A stretch of DNA of 64,000 nt, from contig JAAYDC010000005.1 in NCBI GenBank assembly GCA_012729455.1, forward strand, positions 1 through 64,000. The letters run 5' to 3'. The position numbers and the translations under genes are program-made. Positions 8,227-16,641 of the stretch are shown here, in pieces. The DNA comes from Chloroflexota bacterium (GTDB taxonomy: Bacteria; Chloroflexota; Anaerolineae; UBA1429). The notes below the pieces were generated by a model. The model was not told the origin of the DNA. It was given only the letters and a program-made list of their open reading frames with translations, and did no database searches. Every line of letters starts with the position of its first letter. The first letter of the stretch is position 1.

Positions 8227-9966
8227 TTACAGGTAACGCACACGGTAGGCTTGCACGCGGATGACCCTTTCCGGGTTAAAGTGCTGTTGCACACTCAGTG
8301 TGATGCCTGCCTGGGCTTGCTCTGGCGTTAACTGGTAACGGCGTGCCACCCAGCTGGTGCCTGCCCAGATCGGCACGGCCGGCTCAGAAGCCAGCGGTTC
8401 GAGTGCGCCTGCACCCTCCTTTACGGTGATCACCAGTTCAGCGTGCGCCTGGCTGCAGGCCGGTCGTTCCCCCTTTTTGGTCATCTCGGCGCCAAAGCGC
8501 TCGGGGAGATACCCCCCAACGAGCCCCGCGCGCCCATGCTGCGGGTGCGCCAGGCTGGCCGCATACACTACCAGCTCCTCGCCGGGTTCCCACGCACCGC
8601 GATAGCTGCTTACCAGGCGTCCCTCCGGCTCTGCCTGCCACACCAACGGCAGCAGGTGCATGGCAGCCGGCTGAGGAGTACCCGTGCAAACCCCCAGCTC
8701 CGCCCCGGAGTCGGCCAGGGCGCCCAAACCCACCAGAGCCATCTGTTCGGGCAGGAGCTCAATCTGCAGCTGGTCTGGCGAGACGGCTAGCGGTACATCC
8801 AGCGTTTCATCCGCGCTCAGCACGCGCGCACGGCTCACGCCCGGCAGGCGCAAGCTGGTCTGCTGGCTGCTACAGGAGCCGTTCACCAGGTAAAGCAGGC
8901 CGTGCGCGCCGCCGCCCGTCAGAAAGCCGTGCCAGGGTGCGACACCCGGCTCCCCGCCAACGGGGATGGTGCATAAACCGCTGCGGTAGGCATCGAAATA
9001 GAGCGCTTGAGCATTCGCCATAAAGCGCACTTGTTCATCGCTGGCGAGGGCTGGGTCGCCGTAATAAATGACGCGCTGCGATCCGCGCGCCAATGTGCCC
9101 AGGTAGGTGCGCTGCAAGCCGCGGGCGCCCTGGTAAAACGAAGTGTTGGTGCTTCCCACCATGCAGCCGTGGTCATCGACGCGCTCGGGCGGAAAGCCGT
9201 CGCGCGCCATCAGCCAGGCTTTATGGTCTTGGAAGATATCGATCGAGCGCTTTAAGCTGGTGCGCGGCAGGTCGGAGGGGCGCGGGTCGCCGGAATAGAG
9301 ATAATCGCACACATCCAGCCAGGAGCGGTCAAAGCCGGCTTGCGACGGCGTGCCGATGGCAGTCGAGACAAAGCCCGGCCAACGCTCAAAGCCGTTGTAG
9401 GCGATCACTACCAGGTCGGGAAAGTCGCGACGGAGGCGCGTGAGGATTCCGCGTAATGCCTCGACCGAGCGGTTATAGTTTTCTGCGGGAGCCATCCGCG
9501 AGCCGGCTGCTGCCAGGTTAAAGTTGGCAAAGTCGAGTTTAAAGAGGCGTACCCCCCATTCCTGAAGGGCGTGGCGCCAGCCCGCCTCAAGTGCAGTGGC
9601 ATAAGGGCCCTCTGCCAGGCTGTAGCCGCGTCCGCTAGCGGATAAGCTCGCTTCCCAGGCACTTACCTTGAGCCAGCTGCTATTCACGTCGTACCACAAT
9701 CCGGGGGTCATCCCCAGCTCCGCCATACGCGCGCGTGCGCGCGCAAAGCCCTCCGGCCAGTTGGGCTGCTTGAAGGACGTGTAGGGCTGGGTTGGGTCGA
9801 ACCAGAAGGCATCCAACAGGTAATAGTCGTAATACAGCCCAAACTTGCTCTGCCAGCGCGCCAGCATATCCAGAGCGCGCAGCGTCATGGCCTCGTCGAG
9901 CTCGACAGCATCGCCCAGTTCGTCGTGCATTGACCAGTCACAATAGATCGCCAACGGTCGTTTCAT
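8227..9966 (-). CDS. clan GH-D glycoside hydrolase (alpha-galactosidase-like, GH36/GH27 type)
   Basis: A 579-residue cytoplasmic protein with an N-terminal TIM barrel and a C-terminal beta domain. FKLDFAN (D145) fits the nucleophile strand of clan GH-D retaining alpha-glycosidases. RSWLDVCD around residue 218 fits the acid/base segment, and an early DAFWFD motif matches the first catalytic strand. Family 36/27 enzymes remove terminal alpha-galactosyl groups. Sequence around the motifs differs enough that the sugar specificity is open. There is no signal peptide, so it probably acts on imported oligosaccharides. It follows the URO-D-family gene by 9 bp on the same strand and is probably its operon partner. 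Confidence 0.75.
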   Translation of the reverse strand: MKRPLAIYCDWSMHDELGDAVELDEAMTLRALDMLARWQSKFGLYYDYYLLDAFWFDPTQPYTSFKQPNWPEGFARARARMAELGMTPGLWYDVNSSWLKVSAWEASLSASGRGYSLAEGPYATALEAGWRHALQEWGVRLFKLDFANFNLAAAGSRMAPAENYNRSVEALRGILTRLRRDFPDLVVIAYNGFERWPGFVSTAIGTPSQAGFDRSWLDVCDYLYSGDPRPSDLPRTSLKRSIDIFQDHKAWLMARDGFPPERVDDHGCMVGSTNTSFYQGARGLQRTYLGTLARGSQRVIYYGDPALASDEQVRFMANAQALYFDAYRSGLCTIPVGGEPGVAPWHGFLTGGGAHGLLYLVNGSCSSQQTSLRLPGVSRARVLSADETLDVPLAVSPDQLQIELLPEQMALVGLGALADSGAELGVCTGTPQPAAMHLLPLVWQAEPEGRLVSSYRGAWEPGEELVVYAASLAHPQHGRAGLVGGYLPERFGAEMTKKGERPACSQAHAELVITVKEGAGALEPLASEPAVPIWAGTSWVARRYQLTPEQAQAGITLSVQQHFNPERVIRVQAYRVRYL

Positions 9967-9975
9967 CGCGCTCCT

Positions 9976-11013
9976 TTAGCTCAGGCAATAGTCTTCCATC
10001 GCCTCCATGCAGGCGGCGATCACATTCAGGGGGATGTCGTTGCCGTAAAACTGCGCCAGCAGCATCAGACCGCCCTCGGGCAGGGCCAGCTCGTCGACGG
10101 CTTGGCGCACCTGGGCGCGCATATCGGCCGGCTGCATGCTGGGAAAGCCCTGGCGGTCGAGGTCGAGATTGATGCAAAGCCGTCCGCGATACGCACGGCG
10201 GATACCTTCGAGGGTATTGGCACGCAGCTGCGGGTCGTGCAGCGAGACGCCGCACTCGATCAGGTCGTCGACGATCGAGAGCAGGTTGCCGTCGGACGAC
10301 AGGCTGACGTGCACCCCAGCCTGCCGGCAGGTCTGAAAGAGGGTCGCGAACATTGGCTTGATGGTGCGGCGAAAGTCATCCGGGTGGATCATCAGACCAC
10401 GCTGGGTGCCGATATCGGTGTGGTAATGCATCACATCAACCCCAGCCTCGAGCCATAAGCGCGTGAGGGTCAGTTCGTGCTCGGTAAGGATCTCCACCAG
10501 CCGATCGAGTTCGGGGCGCTGTTCGGCGAAATCGAGCATCAGGTTCTCAAAGCCGCGCAGGGCGTACAGGCGGTCGAACAGGCGCTCACCGTAGCCGTTA
10601 CGCAGTTCGCCGCGTTCGCGCTGGCCCGCCAGGCTGGCGCGCACCGAGGGCCAATCGATGGTGCCGCGTTCGGTATAGTGGTGCGGATCTGGCGGACGCC
10701 ACGTAGCCAGGTTGGCCCAATCGGCCAACGGGTACTCGACTACCTGTCCCTCAATGCCCTCCTGGACGTTGTGCCACAGACAGCCCCAGTTATCGCGATA
10801 GTATTCGCCCTCGTGGTAGGCTGCGGGCATCCAGTCATAGTCGCGTTGGCCCGTGACATAACCCGGAAAGAGGCGCGGATGCTCGGAAATGAGGGTTTCT
10901 AGGTCGGCGCGATAAAGTTTAAAGAGGATTGGCGCCAAGCCGACGTAGCAGGGGATCCACTCGGGGTAGCGAAACTCGACGGTGCGCAGCCAGTTTTCGC
11001 GCTCGGTTAGCAT
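9976..11013 (-). CDS. uroporphyrinogen decarboxylase-family protein (methyltransferase-like)
   Basis: A 345-residue TIM-barrel protein of the URO-D superfamily, which includes HemE and corrinoid methyltransferases such as MtaA/CmuA. Support comes from the C-terminal segments RLCINLDLDRQGFPSMQPADMRAQVRQAV and the DVMHYHTDIGTQRGLMIHPDDFRR region, typical of non-HemE members (H-x-D and the MISP-like strand). I placed the start at ATG 11013, preceded by GGGAGG at a 4-base distance, rather than an upstream TTG. It is unlikely to be HemE because the N-terminal arginine-rich motif is absent. Its partner appears to be the glycosidase 9 bp downstream, a pairing whose meaning is unknown. Confidence 0.75.
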   Translation of the reverse strand: MLTERENWLRTVEFRYPEWIPCYVGLAPILFKLYRADLETLISEHPRLFPGYVTGQRDYDWMPAAYHEGEYYRDNWGCLWHNVQEGIEGQVVEYPLADWANLATWRPPDPHHYTERGTIDWPSVRASLAGQRERGELRNGYGERLFDRLYALRGFENLMLDFAEQRPELDRLVEILTEHELTLTRLWLEAGVDVMHYHTDIGTQRGLMIHPDDFRRTIKPMFATLFQTCRQAGVHVSLSSDGNLLSIVDDLIECGVSLHDPQLRANTLEGIRRAYRGRLCINLDLDRQGFPSMQPADMRAQVRQAVDELALPEGGLMLLAQFYGNDIPLNVIAACMEAMEDYCLS

Positions 11014-11065
11014 GCGGCCTCCCGGATAGGACAAACAGCATGGTCACAAATCTCGAAAGCAGGGT

Positions 11066-11094
11066 TTGCCATGTGTTTGCCGATCTGTTATGAT
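11066..11094 (+). promoter_or_regulatory. sigma-70-like promoter for the C39-like gene
   Basis: TTGCCA (11066-11071), 17-bp spacer, TATGAT (11089-11094). It lies 86 bp before the start codon at 11181, in the divergent spacer with the URO-D-family gene. Confidence 0.6.
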
Positions 11095-11180
11095 AAAGTA
11101 AAAGAGAGCATAGCAGGCTGCCCGGCAACCGGCAAGCTTGCCGCACTCACGCGAGTGTGCAACCACGTTAAGGTCCAAGC

Positions 11181-12122
11181 ATGCTGGATTACATCGATAC
11201 CGACCGGCAAAAGAAACCAGCCAGCATCCTGCGCATCAGCGGGCTGATTGTGCTTCTTGCGGCAGTCGCTACATTTGGATATTACCTGTTCAGCTATGGC
11301 TTACCGGAGATGAAGAGCGCTTCGGCACAAGTCACAGCCCCCACCGCCATGCCGACGGTCCAACCGGCGCAGGCCGTCCAGGTTACTACGCGTCCGGTGG
11401 ATAGCACCGACCTGGTGCTGCCGACTAATGGCAGCTACCTGGCGACGGGCACTAACAATGCCACGCGCGCCTGGTTCCGTCGCGTGCCGGCCGAGGTGCT
11501 GCGCAACCACATTTATGCTTGGGGGCTCGAGCATCACACCGAGTATGCTCAAAAGTATTACCTCTCCTGCGAGGCGGCTGTGATCCGCATCGCGCTGGCA
11601 CCGCTTGGCATCCACCTGACAGAAGACCGCATCCTGAGCGAGATCCCCTTTAGTGACGATGACCCCGAACAGGGCATGGTGATCGGGGATATCGACGGCT
11701 ATACCCACTTCGATAACGGCGAAATCAACTGGGGCAACTATGGCGCACACGCTCCTGTGCTGGCCAAGATGTTCAAGTGGTATCTGGTCGAATATGGCAT
11801 GGACGATTTGGTATCGGTCGAGATTCAGGCCCTGGATGACTGGGAACTGCGCGACCTGATCCGCACCGACCCGGATGTGGTTGGCGTGGTCATTTGGGTG
11901 GCGCGCGGACCCGACGGCGGCCTGCCGCCCACCAACGAGATCGGCCAGGTGCTGGGCGAACACGTGCAGTGGGTCGCGCCTGTGCTGGATGAAGAAGGGC
12001 GCCTGCTGGTGTTTGACGTGTGGCCGTGGCCCAACCAGCCCTTCCATTATGAGACGACCCTCAACCGCCAGCTCTTCCAGAACCGTACTGTTATTCTGCG
12101 GCGCATCAACGCCGCCTCCTGA
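11181..12122 (+). CDS. membrane-anchored C39-like peptidase-fold protein
   Basis: A 313-residue protein with one N-terminal transmembrane segment (about 18-38), a short Thr/Pro/Gln linker, and an extracellular domain resembling the Peptidase_C39_2 papain-like fold. The motif SCEAAVIRIAL supplies a candidate catalytic cysteine. GEHVQWVAPV supplies the histidine and VFDVWPW the aspartate, in the order expected for the family. Such domains in Gram-positive and Chloroflexota surface proteins cleave peptides or amide bonds near the wall; the substrate here is unknown. It is a single gene with its own promoter, followed by topoisomerase IB on the same strand 100 bp later. Confidence 0.7.
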   Translation: MLDYIDTDRQKKPASILRISGLIVLLAAVATFGYYLFSYGLPEMKSASAQVTAPTAMPTVQPAQAVQVTTRPVDSTDLVLPTNGSYLATGTNNATRAWFRRVPAEVLRNHIYAWGLEHHTEYAQKYYLSCEAAVIRIALAPLGIHLTEDRILSEIPFSDDDPEQGMVIGDIDGYTHFDNGEINWGNYGAHAPVLAKMFKWYLVEYGMDDLVSVEIQALDDWELRDLIRTDPDVVGVVIWVARGPDGGLPPTNEIGQVLGEHVQWVAPVLDEEGRLLVFDVWPWPNQPFHYETTLNRQLFQNRTVILRRINAAS

Positions 12123-12153
12123 GCGCTGACCAAATCGCGCGAGCAGGGCGTAT

Positions 12154-12182
12154 TTGTCCGCACTGGCAGCCTGGGCTAGAAT
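12154..12182 (+). promoter_or_regulatory. sigma-70-like promoter for the topoisomerase gene
   Basis: TTGTCC (12154-12159), 17-bp spacer, TAGAAT (12177-12182), 40 bp before ATG 12222. Confidence 0.6.
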
Positions 12183-12221
12183 ATCCCGCTGCTTTCAGGA
12201 TATTACCCAAGGCTGAGTTAA

Positions 12222-14429
12222 ATGCACCAACTGATCCACAACGGTATTATAGTCCCACAGCCGCCCCAACCGCTGGGCCTGACACTCGGTGTGCGGGGCA
12301 CCCCCATGGCCCTCAACCCCCAACAGGAAGAGATGGCCATGGCGTGGGCGCAAAAAGTGGACACCCCTTATGTGGATGATCCGGTATTCCAGGCCAACTT
12401 TCTGAGCGATTTCCTGCCGATCCTGGGCATCGACGAGCCCCTCTCCATCAGCGACCTCGATTTCAGCGCCTATGTAGAGGTGCTGCGCAAGGAACAGGCG
12501 CGTAAAAAGCGCCAAAGCCCCGAAGAGCGCAAAGCGCAGGCGCAGGAGCGCAAGGCGGCGCGTGAAGAACTAAAGCAGGCCTATGGATATGCCATCGTCG
12601 ACGGTTTGCGGGTCGAGTTGGGCAACTATATGGCCGAACCGTCGGGGTTGTTTATGGGGCGCGGACAGCACCCCCTGCGCGGACGCTGGAAGCAGGGCGC
12701 GCAGCAATCTGATATCAGCCTGAACCTCAGCCCCGATGCGCCCATGCCCGAGGGCGACTGGAAGGAATGCGTGTGGGTGCCCGATTCGATGTGGGTGGCG
12801 CGTTGGCTGGACAAGCTCTCCAACAAGGTCAAGTACGTCTGGCTGGCTGATACCACACCCGTCAAGCAGGTGCACGAGGCGGCCAAATTCGACAAAGCCA
12901 CTCGTCTGCAGGATGCCATCGAGCGAGTGCGCGCCGCCATTCTGCAGGATATGGCCGACGAACGTCCACGCACGCGCATGATCGCCACCGCCTGCTACCT
13001 GATCGACGCGCTGTGTCTGCGTGTGGGTGACGAAAAGGATCCCGACGAGGCAGATACGGTGGGTGCCACCACATTGCGCCCCGAGCACTTACGATTTATG
13101 TCGGGCAGCGTGGTAGCGTTTCACTTTTTGGGCAAAGACTCCGTCGAGTGGCGCAAAAAGATCAAACTGCCCCCCTTGGTGCGCGCTAACCTCGAGCAGC
13201 TGGTGGCGGAGGCACGTCCCTCCAGCCAAGGCAACACGACCGCGCGTGATCTGCCGCAAATATTTCCCGATATTGGCAGCTCCAGCGTCAACCAGTATCT
13301 TTCGGCGATCATGCCCGGCCTTTCGGCCAAGGTGTTCCGTACCTTTCACGCTACCAACGCGGTATGGGATTCGCTGACGGCTTCGCAGGTCAAGGAACAG
13401 AGTCCCGAATATGCAAAATGGCAGGCCGTCTCGGAAGCCAACCTGCAGGCTGCTGTGCTATGTAACCATACCCGCAAGGCGGGCGTGAACTGGGCTACAG
13501 CGCGTAAGAGATACGACGAGCGTCTGGCCAAGGCTGAAGCGCGCCGAGAGACGGTGAGGACCGCGTTACAGGATGCCCGCCAGGAGCGCCAGGCTGCCAA
13601 ACAGATGCTCACGGCACAACCGGAGCCGGATGAAAAGGCGGCGGCGCGCCTCAGCAAATCCATCGATCGTCTGAGCAACAAGATCAACAAGCTCAGCGAG
13701 CGCAGCGCCAAGGCGGATTTGGCAGTTGGCAAGATTAAAGCGCAGATGGCGGTGGCGCAACAAAAACGTACATGGAACCTCTCCACCAGCCTGAAATCGT
13801 ATATCGATCCGCGCGTCTACCACCGCTGGGGTCAGCAGGTGGGCTATGACGTGCTAGCTAAATACTATCCCACCATCCTGCAGCGTAAATTCGCCTGGGT
13901 GAGGTTGGAAGGCGACCGCCTGACGCGCACTGCCAACGCAGTGGTGGTAGTACGCACTTGCCTGGCGCAGGATGTCGAAAAGCTGGTGAGCATCTTTGCC
14001 GAGGCTGGCAAGGGGCAGCCGGGCTGCCAGCTGCCGGCTACGGCTGAAGAGATCAGCGCAGCCTATCTGCCCTCCCTTGACAAGCCATGGTGCGAGGCCA
14101 TCATCGCCTGCGATGAGGCTGGCCGTGCGGTGGGCATGGCGGTGTTGGGCCCCGAGCGCCAGGAGGGTAAGCTGACGCTGGTGGGGCTCTTTGCGATACT
14201 GGCTCCCGGCGAGACGCGCGAGGAAGTCGCCGAAGCATTGGCGGTGGAACTGCAGAACCGTTTCCGCACTTACCAGGTGCATCACCCCAAGCAAGATTCC
14301 GAGCTGGATGCTAGCGACCTCAGCTGGGTGCCCTTTGCGCCAGAGGTGGCTGAGATCCTTGGGCTGACTGCCAATGACGATGATGCGCTCGATGAAACGG
14401 CAGTTGAAGAGCCCTCAGAGCTGGAATAA
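12222..14429 (+). CDS. eukaryote-type DNA topoisomerase IB with extra C-terminal domain
   Basis: A 735-residue enzyme that would relax supercoils through a 3'-phosphotyrosine intermediate. The N-terminus (LIHNGIIVP...EEMAMAWAQ...F..NFL.DF) aligns with the start of eukaryotic Top1 cores, which supports ATG 12222. All five catalytic residues are visible: R267 (LCLRVGDEK), K305 (FLGKDS), R373 (KVFRTFHAT), H416 (LCNHTR) and Y527 (SYIDPRV). Between H416 and Y527 lies a charged coiled-coil linker (about 425-510), as in eukaryotic and thaumarchaeal enzymes but absent from the short poxvirus-like bacterial type. Residues after about 560 form an added domain resembling a GNAT acetyltransferase fold (VVVVRTCLAQDVEKLVSIF, EAIIACDEAGRAVGMAVLG). 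The 3' end overlaps the convergent HAD gene by 15 bp. Confidence 0.9.
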   Translation: MHQLIHNGIIVPQPPQPLGLTLGVRGTPMALNPQQEEMAMAWAQKVDTPYVDDPVFQANFLSDFLPILGIDEPLSISDLDFSAYVEVLRKEQARKKRQSPEERKAQAQERKAAREELKQAYGYAIVDGLRVELGNYMAEPSGLFMGRGQHPLRGRWKQGAQQSDISLNLSPDAPMPEGDWKECVWVPDSMWVARWLDKLSNKVKYVWLADTTPVKQVHEAAKFDKATRLQDAIERVRAAILQDMADERPRTRMIATACYLIDALCLRVGDEKDPDEADTVGATTLRPEHLRFMSGSVVAFHFLGKDSVEWRKKIKLPPLVRANLEQLVAEARPSSQGNTTARDLPQIFPDIGSSSVNQYLSAIMPGLSAKVFRTFHATNAVWDSLTASQVKEQSPEYAKWQAVSEANLQAAVLCNHTRKAGVNWATARKRYDERLAKAEARRETVRTALQDARQERQAAKQMLTAQPEPDEKAAARLSKSIDRLSNKINKLSERSAKADLAVGKIKAQMAVAQQKRTWNLSTSLKSYIDPRVYHRWGQQVGYDVLAKYYPTILQRKFAWVRLEGDRLTRTANAVVVVRTCLAQDVEKLVSIFAEAGKGQPGCQLPATAEEISAAYLPSLDKPWCEAIIACDEAGRAVGMAVLGPERQEGKLTLVGLFAILAPGETREEVAEALAVELQNRFRTYQVHHPKQDSELDASDLSWVPFAPEVAEILGLTANDDDALDETAVEEPSELE

Positions 14430-15230
14430 GCCGAGGTATTCGGCCAGAGCTGGCCAGGCGCTGAAATCCGCCACGATCACCTGAGCACCGGCGGCGATCA
14501 GGCGTTCGCGCTTCCAGGTATCGATCCTCCCCGGCGAGCGCTCGTTGGTCGCAACTCCTACGGCAATCCCGCCCACCGCAGCGGTGTTCTCGATCTCGAC
14601 ATAACCGTCGCCAAAGGTTACCAGGCTCTCGCCGGCAAGTTGGTGCTGGCTGAGGATGTCGCCGATCACCTTTTCCTTGGAGTAGGCTTCTAGGTTATCG
14701 AGCGCCCCAAAGATGCCGCCTGCTATCCAGCGGTCCAGTCCCAACAAGGCTGCCTCTTCGCGCACGTTGGCAACGTCTGTACCGCTGGCGACGTAGCAGG
14801 TCACCTGTTGGCTCAGAGCCTGCAGAAAGGCCTCCGCGCCCGGTACGATATAGGTGCTGCGCGCAATGGCGTCGCTGCGCAGGCCATCCAGCCGGGCTGC
14901 GATGTGGCGATGCAGGCGCGCCAGGTACTCGGCCTTGTACTCGGCAGCTTTGAGGGGTATCCCGCCGCGCTCGCGCACCAGATCGGCCAGGCCCATCATC
15001 TGGTAGATGGTCTGGATACCGGTGGTGCGGTCGATGAAGGCTGTCACGAGCGCCTGCATCGCCTCGGCGGGCTCGTGCTGCGGGGTCTCCTGCAGCACCT
15101 CTAGCATCAGCGGGGCCATCACCTGCTGCCAGCCCTCGCGGATCAGCGATAGGGTGCCGTCGAAATCAAAGAGGGCGTGGCGGATATGGCCGCGCGCCAC
15201 ACGGGTATGGATGATTTCGTATGCTGACAT
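14415..15230 (-). CDS. HAD-family hydrolase
   Basis: A 271-residue haloacid-dehalogenase-type phosphatase. Motif I is FDFDGTL (nucleophile D22, D24), motif II lies near YVASGTD, and motifs III/IV are in SKEKVIGDIL and TFGDGYVEIENTAAVGG. A large helical cap is inserted between motifs I and II, as in phosphoglycolate-phosphatase-like members. The substrate cannot be read from sequence. I chose ATG 15230, which follows AGGTGG, over an upstream in-frame start. Its 3' end overlaps the topoisomerase gene by 15 bp, and upstream lies the terminator of the ABC ATPase gene. Confidence 0.8.
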   Translation of the reverse strand: MSAYEIIHTRVARGHIRHALFDFDGTLSLIREGWQQVMAPLMLEVLQETPQHEPAEAMQALVTAFIDRTTGIQTIYQMMGLADLVRERGGIPLKAAEYKAEYLARLHRHIAARLDGLRSDAIARSTYIVPGAEAFLQALSQQVTCYVASGTDVANVREEAALLGLDRWIAGGIFGALDNLEAYSKEKVIGDILSQHQLAGESLVTFGDGYVEIENTAAVGGIAVGVATNERSPGRIDTWKRERLIAAGAQVIVADFSAWPALAEYLGLFQL

Positions 15231-15245
15231 ACTGCCACCTAACAA

Positions 15246-15273
15246 CAAGGCCACATCCTGCGATGTGGCCTTG
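15246..15273 (-). terminator. rho-independent terminator after the ugpC-type gene
   Basis: A 12-bp perfect stem (15246-15257 with 15262-15273) and a 4-base loop. On the minus strand it is followed by TTGTTGTT. It lies directly after the ABC ATPase stop codon (15289) and before the HAD gene start. Confidence 0.75.
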
Positions 15274-15288
15274 TGTGATCAGAAACGC

Positions 15289-16392
15289 TTATCGGATTGC
15301 CAACTCGGTGTCGCGGTCAAACACGTGCATGTTATCGAGGTTAAAGAGCACCTCGACTTCCTGGCCGACGCGGGCTGTCGTGCGCGGGTCGACGCGGGCG
15401 ATAAAGTTCTTGTTGCCCGAGATCAGGTAAAGGTAAACCTCGTTACCCATGAGCTCGGTCACATCCACCTTGGCGGTAACCGAGGCGGGGCGGATGCCCG
15501 GAGGTGCAAAGTGCGCGTCGTGGATATCCTCGGGGCGCACACCCAGCACAACCTGTTTGCCGGTATGCGGTTCGAGGGCGTCAACATGCTGCGAGCCGGC
15601 TAACGGGATGCGGAACGAGCCGCCATCCAGGGCCAGATCTTCGCGGTTGCCCGTGACGGTGACATCGAAAAAGTTCATGGCCGGGCTGCCGATAAAGCCT
15701 GCCACAAAGATGTTGGCCGGACGCGTGTAAAGCGTATGCGGCGAATCGATCTGCTGCAGAATACCGTCGCGCATCACCGTGATGCGCGTGCCCATGGTCA
15801 TAGCCTCGACCTGGTCGTGCGTTACATAGATAAAGGTGGTCTCGAGGCGCTGATGCATACGCGAGAGCTCGGCGCGGGTAGCAACACGCAGCTTGGCGTC
15901 TAGGTTCGAGAGCGGCTCGTCCATCAGGAAGACGGACGGCTCGCGCACGATGGCGCGGCCAAGGGCCACACGCTGCCTCTGCCCACCAGAGAGCTGCTTG
16001 GGCTTGCGGTCGAGCAGTTCCTCGATGCCCAGCATGGCGGCGCCTTCGCGCACGCGGCGGGCCACTTCGGCCTTGGGCGTCTTGCGCAGCTTCAGGCCGA
16101 ACGCCATGTTATCGAACACGCTCATGTGCGGGTAAAGGGCATAGCTCTGGAACACCATGGCGATGTCGCGGTCTTTCGGGGCGACATCATTGACCAGGCG
16201 GTCGCCGATAAAGATGTTGCCTTCAGTGATCTCTTCCAGGCCGGCCAGCAGACGCAGGCTGGTGGTTTTACCACAACCGGAAGGGCCAACAAAGACGAGG
16301 AATTCCTTATCAGCGATGTCGATGGTGAGGTCGTTTACCGCGATGACATCACCAAAGCGCTTGGTGACATGGTCATAAGTTACTCCAGCCAT
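15289..16392 (-). CDS. ugpC: sugar ABC transporter ATP-binding protein (UgpC/MsmX/MalK type)
   Basis: A 367-residue ATPase of carbohydrate CUT1-type importers. The ABC domain has Walker A GPSGCGKTT (36-44), Q-loop FQSYALYPHM, signature LSGGQRQRVALGRA, Walker B VFLMDEPLSNLDAKLR and the H-loop THDQVEA. The last 130 residues are the TOBE/OB-type regulatory domain (VVLGVRPEDI, LMGNEVYLYL). No permeases or solute-binding protein are adjacent. As with MsmX in other bacteria, this may be a shared ATPase serving several sugar importers encoded elsewhere. A good AAGGAG site precedes ATG 16392, a consensus-like promoter lies upstream and a terminator follows, so it appears monocistronic. Confidence 0.92.
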   Translation of the reverse strand: MAGVTYDHVTKRFGDVIAVNDLTIDIADKEFLVFVGPSGCGKTTSLRLLAGLEEITEGNIFIGDRLVNDVAPKDRDIAMVFQSYALYPHMSVFDNMAFGLKLRKTPKAEVARRVREGAAMLGIEELLDRKPKQLSGGQRQRVALGRAIVREPSVFLMDEPLSNLDAKLRVATRAELSRMHQRLETTFIYVTHDQVEAMTMGTRITVMRDGILQQIDSPHTLYTRPANIFVAGFIGSPAMNFFDVTVTGNREDLALDGGSFRIPLAGSQHVDALEPHTGKQVVLGVRPEDIHDAHFAPPGIRPASVTAKVDVTELMGNEVYLYLISGNKNFIARVDPRTTARVGQEVEVLFNLDNMHVFDRDTELAIR

Positions 16393-16594
16393 TATTCTCC
16401 TTGTCTACGATGAAAAATGATGTTGTGTGGGCGGATCCAGGTGGGGCAGAACTGTTCGGTCGGCGCGGTTTTCCGGGCTTGAGCCAAAACCGTCCCCAGC
16501 TGTCTCCTCTGTGTAGTAGTACGCGCGGGGTTTATCTCGATGGCGCCTCCTTGCCAACTAGCGGCAGCCGCTGCATTGTGCTTACCGCGAAATG

Positions 16595-16623
16595 AGTATA
16601 ACATAGCAGGTACAGTACGTCAA
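16595..16623 (-). promoter_or_regulatory. sigma-70-like promoter for ugpC
   Basis: On the minus strand, TTGACG (16623-16618), 17-bp spacer, TATACT (16600-16595). This predicts a leader of about 195 bases ahead of the start at 16392. It lies close to the divergent GH51 start codon, so the two genes may share regulation. Confidence 0.65.
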
Positions 16624-16641
16624 TAGGTAAAGGAGTGCGCT

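Noticed and set aside
11014-11034. Upstream TTG start for the URO-D-family protein
   Set aside because: ATG 11013 has GGGAGG at the right spacing; the longer form would place this ribosome site inside the gene.
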